Positions 46,769-57,412 of a DNA stretch of 64,000 bases are shown one piece after another. This DNA comes from Calycina herbarum (lineage: Eukaryota > Ascomycota > Leotiomycetes > Helotiales > Pezizellaceae), in assembly GCA_001414485.1 (NCBI GenBank), contig LLEY01000033.1:310001-374000 (forward strand), in the 5' to 3' direction. The notes under the pieces are model-generated. The model was not told the origin of the DNA. It did not search any database and saw only the letters and a program-made list of their open reading frames with translations. Each line of letters starts with the position of its first letter. Position 1 is the stretch's first letter. Made by a program: the position numbers and the translations under genes.

Positions 46769-47829
46769 TCTGTCTAAACACGAATAGAACTCGATCAAGT
46801 CGATTCCATGTTGTATTGAGGCGAGAAATACACGACAGCTTCCAGCAACACAACACCACCACTGTCAACAACGGCCTTTTGGATAGCCAACAAGTGTCTC
46901 TGAATTCTTGCCCGGTAGACATGGCTTGGGGGACCGGCGTGTAAATCTGCAAGGCGTGTGAAGCGGTCGAGAACGTGGAATGTGAATAGCGGGTAGAGCC
47001 ACTGAGGGCCACTGAGGGCCACTGACAATTTCCCAGCAGCCAGGAAAGCTGGGATAGAGGGCTGAACCCATGACCTGATCGGGCTGCTTGGAAATGCACT
47101 GCACTTTTTTAAGCCTCTAATCAAGCATGTCTCTCGTTTACGTAGGGAGAGAGAGGAGATGGAGAGTTCGGTGTGACAAACAGCCGTACAAGAGTAAGCA
47201 CTTAACTCTCTCTTGAACCACGAGATGAAGAAGTCCCCTCGACGAGGAGCTTCCCACGCTTGTTACAGGCTGGCGGAAGCTTCTCTATCACCGCTTGGGC
47301 AACCCGCTCAGGCCAATTGATGGCCTGCCAAACAGCCTCTTCTTCACGCTCTCGCACCCTGGAAGTCCTGCAGCCATGGAGTAGCTTATGACAGGGCTCC
47401 CGTAACGGTCGGAGCCCCTGAAATGGCCGCAAAGTGTGAACAACATTCGCCATTCCCTGGCCCCCAGCACCATTTCTCGTGAACCCTGCCCTGCCTCGAG
47501 CCTGTGCCTGTACTTGTAACGATAAAATCATACAGTCCGTACGGAGCGAAGCAGAAGCCTCGCACCTCCCTGGACCACTTACTTCCCTGAACAGACGCAG
47601 CTCCCAGTTAGGGTTAGGTAGGAATTTCGTGTTGCACTTGCAGCGGTCCTTGCCCCAAGCAGCCTAGCTTCCTGCCCATCGTCGCTGCCCACTCGAGCCA
47701 TTGCCCAGCTTCGACTGCTTAAACTGGGACCCCAGGCCCATCCCCCGCTTCTGACTGGCCTCTCGTCAACCAGCCCTGGGCCGTGACTTCCACAAGTGCC
47801 AATCCTTCCGCACCAACCATCCAGCCAAT

Positions 47830-48770
47830 GCACCTTGGACTGGACTGCACCGCACTGCACCATTCACTCTCTCTTCTTCTTCTTCCTTTTCTCACTGCTC
47901 CCCAAAAGCACACCGCTTCCTTTCCTCTCGTTGTCGTCGTCCTTGCCCTCGCTTTCTTCATCCTCCATCCGCCGAGTGATTCTTGTCGAGAGGTGCGCGT
48001 CTTGTCTGAATTGGAATTGATAGAAAGAGTTTTTTCGCCCTCACCTTCGCCCTCACCTTCCGCCCCCGCCCGCTACTTTCTTCTCCTCTTTCCGTGGCCT
48101 GTTGCCCTTTGTTCCTCCTTCCATCGGCTCCTTTCCCTCGGGAACTTCACCTTGGAACTTTAGCAGCACCTCCTCCTCCTCCCGCTACCACCTTCGCACG
48201 ATACCGGTCGCTCCTGCTCTTTCGTCATCCAACTCCAACAACCCGTCACCTTCTTGTCTTTCATCACTTCGCTCTTTGTTGATTGCAGAGCATCGCGCCT
48301 TCTGTCCAATATCCAATCCAATTCAATCCGCCACAATCACCCCCCGTCGCCTTCCGCTTCAGCTCGTACGATAGAAAACCCTCAACTTCTGTAATTCCAG
48401 TCAGCGACGCGTTCTCGTTCTTCTCCTCACGGGTCTCCCGGTTTTTGTCGACCACTCTTGGATTGCGAAAGCAAAAGCTATTCATTACAAACTTCCAAAC
48501 TTCTTCTCAAACTTCACTGCTGCCTGCGTCAAAGGCTTGCCTCTGCTCAGCACCGAGAGCTTTTACAACTACATAATTCTTCCTGTCTTCATACAAATTC
48601 GATCGATTTCTACATTGATCCTCTAATTCCGTTAATACCTTTCGATCTGCTCACCTGTTGAGCTTCGTCCCATCGACCGACTTCACTCTCTCGCTGTCGA
48701 TTTCTCGATCACCTTGTCAACCCGCCTCGATCAACCCCCAATCCCTCCTTACCCGTACCACATCGAATTC
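47830..48770 (+). promoter_or_regulatory. Pyrimidine-rich promoter/leader of the Gln-rich gene
   Basis: Nearly 1 kb of C/T-rich plus-strand DNA (TTCTTCTTCCTTTTCTC, CACCTTCGCCCTCACCTTCC) runs to the start codon. Several short ATG-initiated frames (for example at 48102 and 48283) would be upstream ORFs if transcribed. CT-rich leaders are common for highly expressed or regulated filamentous-fungal genes. Confidence 0.4.
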
Positions 48771-48776
48771 AAGAGT

Positions 48777-50477
48777 ATGGACGCAGGCGGTCTTGCTCAG
48801 ATGTCTTACAACAACAACAACTTCCCATCCAGCAATGGATTGGGAATGCCTGGTTCAGGCTTTGCCGCCAGACGAGCAAACGGGGCCAACCTCAAGCGTC
48901 TCTCCTTCCAACCCTCCAAACCATCCGACCCTCAGGACAATGGTGCTCCCACACCTCGCACTTCCCGGTCTCACTTGTTGGCTGGATTGAGAACGGCTCC
49001 AAAATCCGCTACATCTAGCACCTTCCCTTCCACCGCACCACCAACACAGATGCAACACAATACCGGACTTGGCGCGAGCATGTATGCGAATGAGGAATCG
49101 TACGCCGGTCCCAAGACGAGCTTCCCACATCAGCAACAACAAAACCAAGGCTACGGTCAGATGAACAACCAGCGTCAAATGTACCCAGTTGCAGAACATA
49201 TTATGGCCCCTCTGGCCCCACCAGAGATTCATCTTGATGAGCAGAGTGAGCAGGAGATGGACCCCAACTTGTATGCTCAACTTGTTGCGACCAACATGTA
49301 CCTTGCAGAGCAACAACAGCGACTCCAGCAACAATTGATGAGCGTCCAACATGCTGCTCAACAATTCCAAGGCATGAGCTTGGGTATGCAACAACAGCAA
49401 TTTGCTACTCCTCCCATTACCCCACACAACATGTACCAACAGCAACAAGTCAAGCCAAACATGCAGCCAATCATCACTCCAGTAATGGGGGCTCAACCTG
49501 GTGTCTACTCATACTTCAACCCAGCTACTGGACAACAAAGCTACTTCATGGACACCACCGGTCAAGCCGCACACTACGTTCAAGAACAGATGATGGCCCA
49601 ACAAGTTGCTCAGTACTCACCACCCCAACAGCCTGGTACACCAAGACTCCAAGTTTCGCCTCCTCCACACTCTGAGACTCCTACCTTCACTCGCAGCATC
49701 AGCCCTCCAAAGAAGTCCTCATCCCCACCACAGGATCATGCTCCATTGCCACCACCATCCGCTGGTGCATTCCGCCGTGGACACCGCAAGGCTACCTCGA
49801 TGGCCGTGGATGTTGATTCTCCCCTCGCTGACGCACCACGCTCGGCCATGCTCCCCAAGACGCAAGGTTTCCCACAAACACCAAGTGCCGCTGGCTTTGG
49901 TCCCGGACAAGCCCGTGCGGGTGAGCACCCCATCCGACAACCCCGTGGCCCACCACCTCTGGATGAATTGATTGCGAAGCCAACCACCAAGTTCGAGGGA
50001 AGCAAGAACTTTGCAACCCGCACCCGCCGGAACGCTGTTCATAACTTGGTTCGTGCTGGAATGGAACGTCGCAGAGCCCCAGGAAGCTCCGGTAGCATGT
50101 CTCCAGTTTCCGAAACCGGTGAGCTCAACTACACCGTTTCATCTGACAACGATTCCGACAGCGGTCGCAGTGGAAGTGGAAGCCTTTCTGGACGACCAAG
50201 CCTTGGCAGCTCCCGCACATCTGCCCATGGCGCAATTGGATCTGATCGCCCGTCATCCAGACAAAAGGAGCACTCCCTCGAGCGAAAATCGGTTGCATCA
50301 TTCGACAGCAATTTCACCGCCGCCAGCGTCAGCAGTGATGAGGGTCAATCCGTGGGCGGTAGCTTTGCGGCAGTGTTCAAGAATGGTGGAAAGAAGCCAG
50401 AACCAACAGAGGGTCCACGAAAGGCTGGTATGCTTGTTCTCTCGTCGGTTGAGAAACGCAAGAGCTCTCAATTCTAA
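48777..50477 (+). CDS. Gln-rich conserved fungal protein of unknown function
   Basis: A single-exon frame of 566 residues from the ATG at 48777. I do not recognise the family. The N-terminal third is Asn/Ser/Pro-rich (PRTSRSHLLAGLRTAP). The centre is Gln-rich with a helical segment (YAQLVATNMYLAEQQQRLQQQL). Then come Pro-rich phosphosite-like SPP/TPP motifs, and a basic block RTRRNAVHNLVRAGMERRR preceded by RQPRGPPPLDELIAKPTTK at roughly 385-440, the part most likely to be conserved. The C-terminus has SSDEGQSVGGSFAAVFKNGG and ends SSVEKRKSSQF. The composition suggests a cytoplasmic RNA-associated or signalling scaffold, but that is inference only. The frame extends 21 codons upstream without another ATG. 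A pyrimidine-rich leader with many short upstream frames precedes it. Confidence 0.75.
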   Translation: MDAGGLAQMSYNNNNFPSSNGLGMPGSGFAARRANGANLKRLSFQPSKPSDPQDNGAPTPRTSRSHLLAGLRTAPKSATSSTFPSTAPPTQMQHNTGLGASMYANEESYAGPKTSFPHQQQQNQGYGQMNNQRQMYPVAEHIMAPLAPPEIHLDEQSEQEMDPNLYAQLVATNMYLAEQQQRLQQQLMSVQHAAQQFQGMSLGMQQQQFATPPITPHNMYQQQQVKPNMQPIITPVMGAQPGVYSYFNPATGQQSYFMDTTGQAAHYVQEQMMAQQVAQYSPPQQPGTPRLQVSPPPHSETPTFTRSISPPKKSSSPPQDHAPLPPPSAGAFRRGHRKATSMAVDVDSPLADAPRSAMLPKTQGFPQTPSAAGFGPGQARAGEHPIRQPRGPPPLDELIAKPTTKFEGSKNFATRTRRNAVHNLVRAGMERRRAPGSSGSMSPVSETGELNYTVSSDNDSDSGRSGSGSLSGRPSLGSSRTSAHGAIGSDRPSSRQKEHSLERKSVASFDSNFTAASVSSDEGQSVGGSFAAVFKNGGKKPEPTEGPRKAGMLVLSSVEKRKSSQF

Positions 50478-51377
50478 GAGATGGCTCGACCAAAATCGTC
50501 AACAAGGGTAGATCCCTATCGTTTGATATCCAATCATTCATTTGTTTCCGTGTCAATTTGATATTGCATTCGACTGTGCATATTGACCTCGCCCTTTTTG
50601 CCAACAACCACTTTTACGATGAACGAAAACTTACCAAGTCCTTAATATCGAGATACAAAGTACAACATTCATTTTCCTTCCTTTCTTCATTCACACAAAC
50701 GATGCGTCTCTTCTTCGAAACAGGAGATGTCTTGCAAATAACCTTGGATTGTATTCAATGGGAATCTTTTTGCCTATGCGAGCGAGAGTTTGGGGTACGC
50801 GCGCTTTTTTCTTCTCTTTGTGTTTTTTTCGACAGGCGCCGAATTGCTTTGCTTGCGAGGCCGCGATATTTAGGCTAGGCGGTCTTTTCCCCCGGAAGAA
50901 TTGGGTGGGATTTGAGATTGATTTTTATATTTTTGTTTTGTTCACATTATATGACTACTACAACCAGCCAGGATGCGAGGTACGAGAGAAATGAAATCCG
51001 GCTCCTTGGGTTTTCATTTTTTGTGGGTGTATGGGATATGGCTTGGTTCTCTTTTTTTTTATTACTTGAAGGAGATGTGTGTGGAAAAGACCTCGGGGCC
51101 TCGGGAGAGAGGGAGGAAAGAAAGAAAGAAAGATAAGATATACTTGTAGTAAAAAAACATGGTTCGTTGTGGAATAAGACATTCTTTTGAGAGAAAACTT
51201 GTATGTGTATGTTCTTTTGTGTACCTCGTGATTTTTCTTTTCTTCTTGTATTGATTTGAGAAGGGGCTTGTTAGGGTCAGATGGAAGGTGTGTAGCATGT
51301 GTGGAGGCAGTAGTCAAGTTAGAGTAGGCCTTTTGAAAGCATGCAAATCAATCTTGCGCTCCTTTTGGCCAAAACTA

Positions 51378-51442
51378 CAGGTATCTCTATTGTGATGTAT
51401 CTCTATTGTGATGTATCTCTATTGTGATGTATCTCTATTGTG
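51378..51442 (+). repeat. Four tandem copies of GTATCTCTATTGTGAT-like unit
   Basis: A 17-bp unit is repeated four times with almost no divergence, downstream of the Gln-rich gene. Confidence 0.9.
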
Positions 51443-51535
51443 TGGTGATTTATTTCATAAAATTGAATCATCTGAATGTACGTCGGTCTTGAATTTGTTG
51501 AATTTGACTTGGGTAAACCGGGGAGGGGGGTTGGT

Positions 51536-51650
51536 GTATGTATGTATGTATGTATGTATGTAAACTCTTCGTTTCGTTTTGATAATCTTGGGGGCTTTGG
51601 ATGGGATTTGGTGGATGGGGGATGGTGGATGGTGGATGGTGGATGGGGGG
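51536..51650 (+). repeat. (TATG)n tract followed by GGATGGT repeats
   Basis: About six TATG units at 51536-51562, then GGATGGTGGATGGTGG units at about 51613-51650. The order is the same as near 44966-45085. Confidence 0.85.
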
Positions 51651-52091
51651 CAAGTTTAATTTACTTCTTTCTGAGGAATTTCTTTTGGAGGTGTTTTTGG
51701 GTTGGAGGGGAGGGGAAGGGGAGTGGGAGTTGCTTGTGTTTACACTTTCTTTGTCAGTTCTTGTCTTTTGGAGCTGGGGATTTCTATCGTGGGGATTTCT
51801 TTCTGTAGGGGATTTCTATTGTGTGGAAGAAGTGTAGGTGTTCTTTTTTCTGTGTAAGCATAGGGGGAGGGGGAAGCGGTGTGTGTTCGTAGCAGATGGT
51901 GTTTTTGAAATTTCGATTTGTTTTTTTCTTTCTTCTTTCTTTTTTCCTTTTTCTTTTCTTTTTTCCTTTCTTTGGTACCTTGGTATTTTGGTATTTTGGT
52001 GGGGGTGAAGGAAGGGGGGGTTAAGAAGGGGGGTTTAAGAGGGGGGATATTTGAATTTGAATTTGAAGTTGTCTTCCTCTCATCCTTCATA

Positions 52092-52757
52092 CGGCATCCT
52101 GAATGCACCAAAAAGTCGGATTGACTAAATCGCAAATCGCAAATCGCAAAGTGTCACTTTTATAAGTATATAATAGTCAAATTCCTTTACCCTCGTTCTC
52201 CTCTCCCCCCTTCTCTCTTACTACCCTATACCTATCAAGCTATCTATATCAAAACCGAATAGTCTCCTCTATAAGATAATATTGCTCTCTCGCTCTATCG
52301 CCTCCTCGCTATTACTATCGCTTTCTTACTATTGCTATCGCCTTCTTACTATTACCTAGCTATTACATCGCTTTCCTACTATTATTTCTAGATAAATAAC
52401 AGAGAGGGGGAGAGGGGAAGAAAGGAAGAGAGAGGGGGACTATTTACTACTTTCCTAAACTCCCCTTACCTACGCTAGGAAAAACTTTCCACCGAAATAT
52501 TTGCTTACGACCCCCCTCTCCTCTACACACTTACCTATACACAATATATGGAAGATAGAAGAAGGGAAGGAGCAGCAAGAGAGAGTAAGAAGTATTATAA
52601 TGCTCTCCTACCTCTTTTATAAAGGAACACAGAACAAGCTTAGAGGCTTAAATAACATTTATTGAGTTCTACTGAAGAAGATATTTGACTTTTGCGATGT
52701 GCGATTTGCGATTTGCGATTTAGTTGATTCCGACTTTTTGGTGTATCCGGGACGCCC
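52092..52757. mobile_element. TA-flanked inverted-repeat element E
   Basis: The left end CGGCATCCTGAATGCACC and the complement of the right end GGGCGTCCCGGATACACC lead into a shared CACCAAAAAGTCGGA and a run of AAATCGC heptamers. The inverted repeats are about 60 bp. Differences at the outer ends are mainly transitions. TA flanks both ends (52090-52091 and 52758-52759). The interior of 666 bp is AT/CT-rich without a transposase frame. Confidence 0.75.
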
Positions 52758-54782
52758 TACTTCATTCCTTGAGCTGAACTTGATGCCAAGATCTTTTTTT
52801 TTTTTGTTTTTTTTTTTGGTTGGGTTTTCTGCAAGGTACGAACACGGGAGGGGTTTGAAGTGGTTTGTGTGGTTAGAGGGGGGGTGTAAGCTTAGTATAT
52901 GTTATAAGGCTTAGATGCTTACGATAGATGAGATACTTAATTTTTGCTTATGAGATGAATGAATGGATAGGCGGGTGGAAGGGGGTTTGGCCATGTATGC
53001 TGTGAGAGTGAGACTTGAGAATGTGCGAATTTGAGATGTTACAGGTGAGGGGGAGAAGGTGTTTTGCTTTACGAGATACGGGATTTTAAAGGTACTTGAG
53101 AGAGAGTGTGGTGTTTTTTTTCTAATTTTTGGCTTTGGTTTTGGTTTGGTGTTGTTGGATTGTTAAGATGTGACGATGGAGGGGCGAGGTAGGTGTTGTA
53201 GGGCTGAAGGGTTGAGGGATTTGGTAAGTGTATGTATGGGTGTACGTAAATTTGAGAGGTGGTTGGGAGTTTACTTACTTACGAGCTTGCTCGAAGAATT
53301 TTGATATTGAGCTACCGCCTCTCTCGCCCTCTCCCTATCTCTACACCAAAGCAAAGTATCTAGAACTGTTTTCCTCTGTAACTTTTCTTTCTTTCTTCTC
53401 CTTCCCCATCGCATTACACAAAAATGTGACATTCCCACCGAGCACACCTATTGTATATAATACGAGAAAAATATCTAGGAGGATTATATCAATAGTACCA
53501 TGAGGTTTGACGAAATTGGACTTGTCAGTTCTTCCAATCCCTCTAGCACAACTATCCAAATTGCCCAAGAACCTTTGAACGCAGACAGAGCAAGGCAGGG
53601 GACGCGAAGAGGAAAGTTCATGCTCCATGTACTCGATAGGATGTAAGAAAGATCATTTTTTGTGACGAGAGAAGATATTCAATACCTTTGGGGGAAAGAG
53701 GGATCTAAATTGACGAGAGATGGTTTTAGAATAGAGGAAGAAATTTGGAAATGATAGTTGAGAGCGAGCGGAAGTGTTGGTGGTGATACTTTTGGACGAG
53801 AGGAGACGAGAGGAGACGAGACGAAACGAGGAAAAGACGAAGGGCAAGACAGTGGAGTTGGTTGAATTTGGAAGTGCAGAGTTGGTTGGGTTCGGAACTG
53901 CAAGTTGTTTGGAACAGTAAAGAAAAGTAGATGGCGTCGACTGAAAAACGGATCCTGTTGCCGAGGACAAAAAAATTTACCACGAGAAGTCGCAGTGTCG
54001 TCAGAGGGAACTTTTCCTTGTAAACCGATTTCGAGACTTTTATAAGAAGAAAGCCAGCATAGATTATCCAAGAATTGTTTTTTACATCAAGGGAGAAGGC
54101 TCGAGGGCTTATGCTCTAGGTCACTGACGAATCCCCAAGCCGTCGCAAACAGACAATTCGATTCAAATACTGTACTGAAAATGGATTATGATGGCAAAAC
54201 TTGCAAAGTTGAAGCATGATCTTTGAATTAGGCTTTGAATTTCATCTTGTTACAATCTTTCAAGGTAACTCTTGCTCTAATTTCAATCCTCTAAAAAGAG
54301 ATCCAAATTATCCCTCCCATCCCATCCCTTTATGACCCTCTTCCATTCCAATATTCCCCCATAATTCTGTCTGGATCCCCAGGTATCCCATGATTCATGG
54401 CCATACATACAACTATGGGGCCTCCAGTCTTAAGCTGTTCCAAAAAAAAAAAAAACTTGGTAAAGAAAAGAAGAAAAAAACGAAAACGCAAAAAAGGAGT
54501 AGTGTGGCGCTGTAATACCCCATTCCATGAAATGAACAATCCCAAACGCCTCATAAATGCTCGTCATGCACCAAATGTAATTGTGCAGCATTCATTCATC
54601 ATATCGAATCCCGAGTCCCCTCCGGATGTAACCCAAAAAATCGCAAATACAGCAAAAGGATGGGCGAAATGACGAATTGGAACAAAGAGAACTCCCCCAT
54701 TCCAATTTCAGAATTCCACCATGTATTGCACATCCCCTCTCCCCAATGTAGTATGAAAAGAATGCGTGTACCCGCTTATCAT

Positions 54783-55127
54783 TTATAAACCCACGGCCTC
54801 CAAGTCCCTCATTAGAACAGCCATTTGTGCACGTTTCGCAGCCTCGGCGACGAGATTGAAATCTCGGAGGAAGGGTGAGGTACCGTCGGAGGGGTTGTGG
54901 GGGATTTGCGATTGTTGTTTGCCCTGTTGTGCGGGTTGGTATTGTTGGGTTTGTTGGTGGTGTTGTTGATTTTGGGCTTGGGCCTGTTGTGATGATGTAG
55001 TGGGGGGATGGGCTTGCGCGGATGAGGAGGCGGCGGATGAGGTATTCGAGGAGCCGGCCATGAAGTAGGAGGGATTGTTGGCTTGGGATTTTCCGTTCAA
55101 AGAGGGGGAGGAAAGTGGTGCTTCCAT
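54783..55127 (-). CDS. Small Gln/Ser-rich protein with conserved C-terminal helix
   Basis: A 114-residue single-exon frame from the ATG at 55127. Residues 1-80 are low-complexity (Ser/Ala, then Gln/His-rich such as QQHHQQTQQYQPAQQ). The last 30 residues (SPFLRDFNLVAEAAKRAQ, then MAVLMRDLEAVGL) form a predicted amphipathic helix with no low complexity. The contrast suggests the C-terminus is the functional part. I do not know a function; the pattern resembles small conserved fungal proteins that have only this terminal motif. Five 13-bp repeats lie upstream near 55500. Confidence 0.6.
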   Translation of the reverse strand: MEAPLSSPSLNGKSQANNPSYFMAGSSNTSSAASSSAQAHPPTTSSQQAQAQNQQHHQQTQQYQPAQQGKQQSQIPHNPSDGTSPFLRDFNLVAEAAKRAQMAVLMRDLEAVGL

Positions 55128-55500
55128 TGTGCTAGTCTTGTTGTTTTGGGTGTGGTCGTGTGTGGGCTGTAGAAGTACCTAGAGGAGGCGAGTCCGGAGT
55201 AGTTGAAGTGGAGTGAAGTTACTAGAGAATGGCAACAAGTTGGAATGAGTTTGCAGTGAATATGGGAGAGCTCTATCAAAGTTGAGATAGTATTGTCTTG
55301 TTCTGAGTAAATTTCAAGTAGAAACTCGGATGAGAAATGGTACGTTGGAGGGTTGTATGGAATCAGATTCGGCCGCGGCACTATTATTTGTGGGTATCGT
55401 CAATAGTCGTTGTCTCCACCGGGTATAGATTGCAACGCGATTAATTGTTCGAGTCGTCGGTGATCTGGGCTTTTCTTCCCTCCGCCTTGGAAATTATTTT

Positions 55501-55562
55501 GCTGCTGCAGAAAAGTGCTGCAGAAAAGTGCTGCAGAAAAGTGCTGCAGAAAAGTGCTGCTG
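55501..55562 (+). repeat. 13-bp tandem repeat AAAAGTGCTGCAG
   Basis: Four full and one partial copies, essentially identical. Confidence 0.9.
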
Positions 55563-56611
55563 AAAGCTGAACAACAGGCTAAATGACGGATGTTGGCAGT
55601 TTGATGCTTCGGATTGGCGTTTGTCTCTTATCAAGCCGTGCCGCGCAATATCAACCAGTTTGGGGGGTTGGGGGTTCGAGGACGAGACGAGGGATGATCT
55701 TTCACGATCTTGCAACGATGGAGTTGAGGTTGCAGATAGATTATTGATAGATAAAGCAGGCAGAAGCAAGAATCCGGGGGGTGAATGAAAGAAGGCTCTT
55801 GGGTGCATGAGAGACTACTAATCATCGGTTCACACACAGAGGCGACGAAAGCAGGTACCTAAGCACCCTAAATATGTAAGGGGTAAGGTTGGGACTACGC
55901 TGGCGAATTGACGAAGGAGATTCCTTTGACGGGCGTTCTAGGGCTTTTCCTTTGAACCATTCAGCATCATTCAGCATGACTGGCGCTTGCAGAGACTCGG
56001 AGGCGAATGAAGAAGCTGGAGAAGCGCTTTTACCCCACGGCTAGAGCCATCGCATGGACAGCGTCTCACCGTGCGCGGCCGCTTGCTTCAAAAGTGCTCC
56101 TTATCGTGTCAAAAGCACATGTCGTATTGTCACTGGTTTGAAGTTCCTGGGGAATTCCTCGGTGTATCAAGTGGCGAGGCAATGCGAGGGTCCGGAGAAT
56201 TGCAGTATAACATTGTACAAGAATTGATAGGTTCTAGTCTTTTTCCTGGGAAGAGTTCTACACAAGCACGAGCAAGTACTTATCCTTCCTATCTCTCGGG
56301 ATAGTTACATTAGTGACAGACGCGGGCTTACATCGTTGTAACACCACAAAGACGGACGAGCGACTCCGCACTTTGTCCCGAGTACCGAGATCGATATGCA
56401 ACCAAGCGAATAGGGTTCGATGACGCAAAAAGGAGGGGAGAAGCAGGGATCAAGGCTAATCCCAACCCGATTTCTTTGATCTTTGCCACCTAATGAAGGA
56501 TGGACCATGGATAAAGAAATGAAGATTGTATTTGTTGAAAAGGGTAAGTTAAGTGAAGTACTCGAGACAATTTCTTGTTGTCTTACGGTTTGGAGAACTG
56601 TAACGCCCACC

Positions 56612-56822
56612 AGGGGTGTACTCGTTCGTAAGAATATGTTTCGTGCTTTCTAACACCAAAAGACAGAAAATTAGTTCGTAAAACGATTAAGAATACGTTA
56701 AATAAATGCGTAGAAATCATTAATATAGGTGATATCTTATTTCAGGATGCGGTTGAAGCTTTTGTTTTTGTAATTTAGTGCTCCTAAGCACTAAGCATAT
56801 TCTCACGAACGAGTCCACCCCT
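56612..56822. mobile_element. Short inverted-repeat element F
   Basis: The left arm AGGGGTGTACTCGTTCGTAA and the complement of the right arm AGGGGTGGACTCGTTCGTGA stay alike for about 38 bp. The element is 211 bp, AT-rich and non-coding. I cannot find a clear target-site duplication, so the superfamily is open. Confidence 0.55.
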
Positions 56823-57412
56823 AGTGGCCCCCGCTGGTTTTCCTAGACTTGAACTTGCTCGCTCGCTTTGGACTACATAGACACTATGAACGACTTCGAC
56901 TATTTGGCACAAGGCTCGCTTAGTTTGCTTCAACAACAGTTAATCTCGTCTCTATCCAATTATGAAGTATATCTTCTTTTATCCACGTAATGTACACAAG
57001 CTCTCGTAGGACAATAAAAGTTGATGACCCGTTGTTAAGATTGAAAAATTGAGAGATTACCTAGGTTAAGATCAATGGCCATCTTGATCATCCATCGGCG
57101 AGACGAGACGGACAGGGGGGATTGTCTACTTGAACCCTGGGTTGAAATTGGCAAATGAACCGAATCGGCTTGCTTTGTACATACTTGTATCCTTTCTTCC
57201 TTTCAATGATCTTGCTTGTCCATGAAGAGATTGTTCAACATATTGATGAATATTAATACCCGGTCGGGGCAGGCACAAAATGCGACCCGGAGTTGATTCC
57301 GCCATCGGACTGGATTCCGGCATTAGCGCCATGCATAACCCCCGACATCCGTACGTTCTCAACGAAACAATAACATTGATTTGCGGCCCTGAATAGCCTC
57401 GAAATTTCCCCA

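Larger units (their letters stand above)
41347..48776. other. Gene-free region of 7.4 kb with element D, microsatellites and a long leader
   Basis: I find no gene I can support. Left part: AT-rich DNA with inverted-repeat element D and short tandem duplications near 43672-43740. Middle (44.8-47.6 kb): simple repeats and many short overlapping frames without family likeness. Right (about 47.8-48.77 kb): strongly pyrimidine-rich DNA that is probably promoter and leader of the Gln-rich gene. Confidence 0.5.
50478..54782. other. Gene-free region with element E and simple repeats
   Basis: Contains the 3' UTR of the Gln-rich gene, a four-copy 17-bp repeat, ATGT and GGATGGT tracts, long T/C runs, and element E. 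No coding gene is supported: frames at 53228-53983 are low-complexity or lack signatures. Confidence 0.5.
55128..57412. other. Gene-free region with 13-bp repeats and element F
   Basis: Holds the leader and promoter of the small Gln/Ser-rich gene, a short repeat array, element F, and the metaxin promoter. Minus-strand frames at 57126-57584 overlap metaxin exon 1 in another frame and are shadows. Confidence 0.5.
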
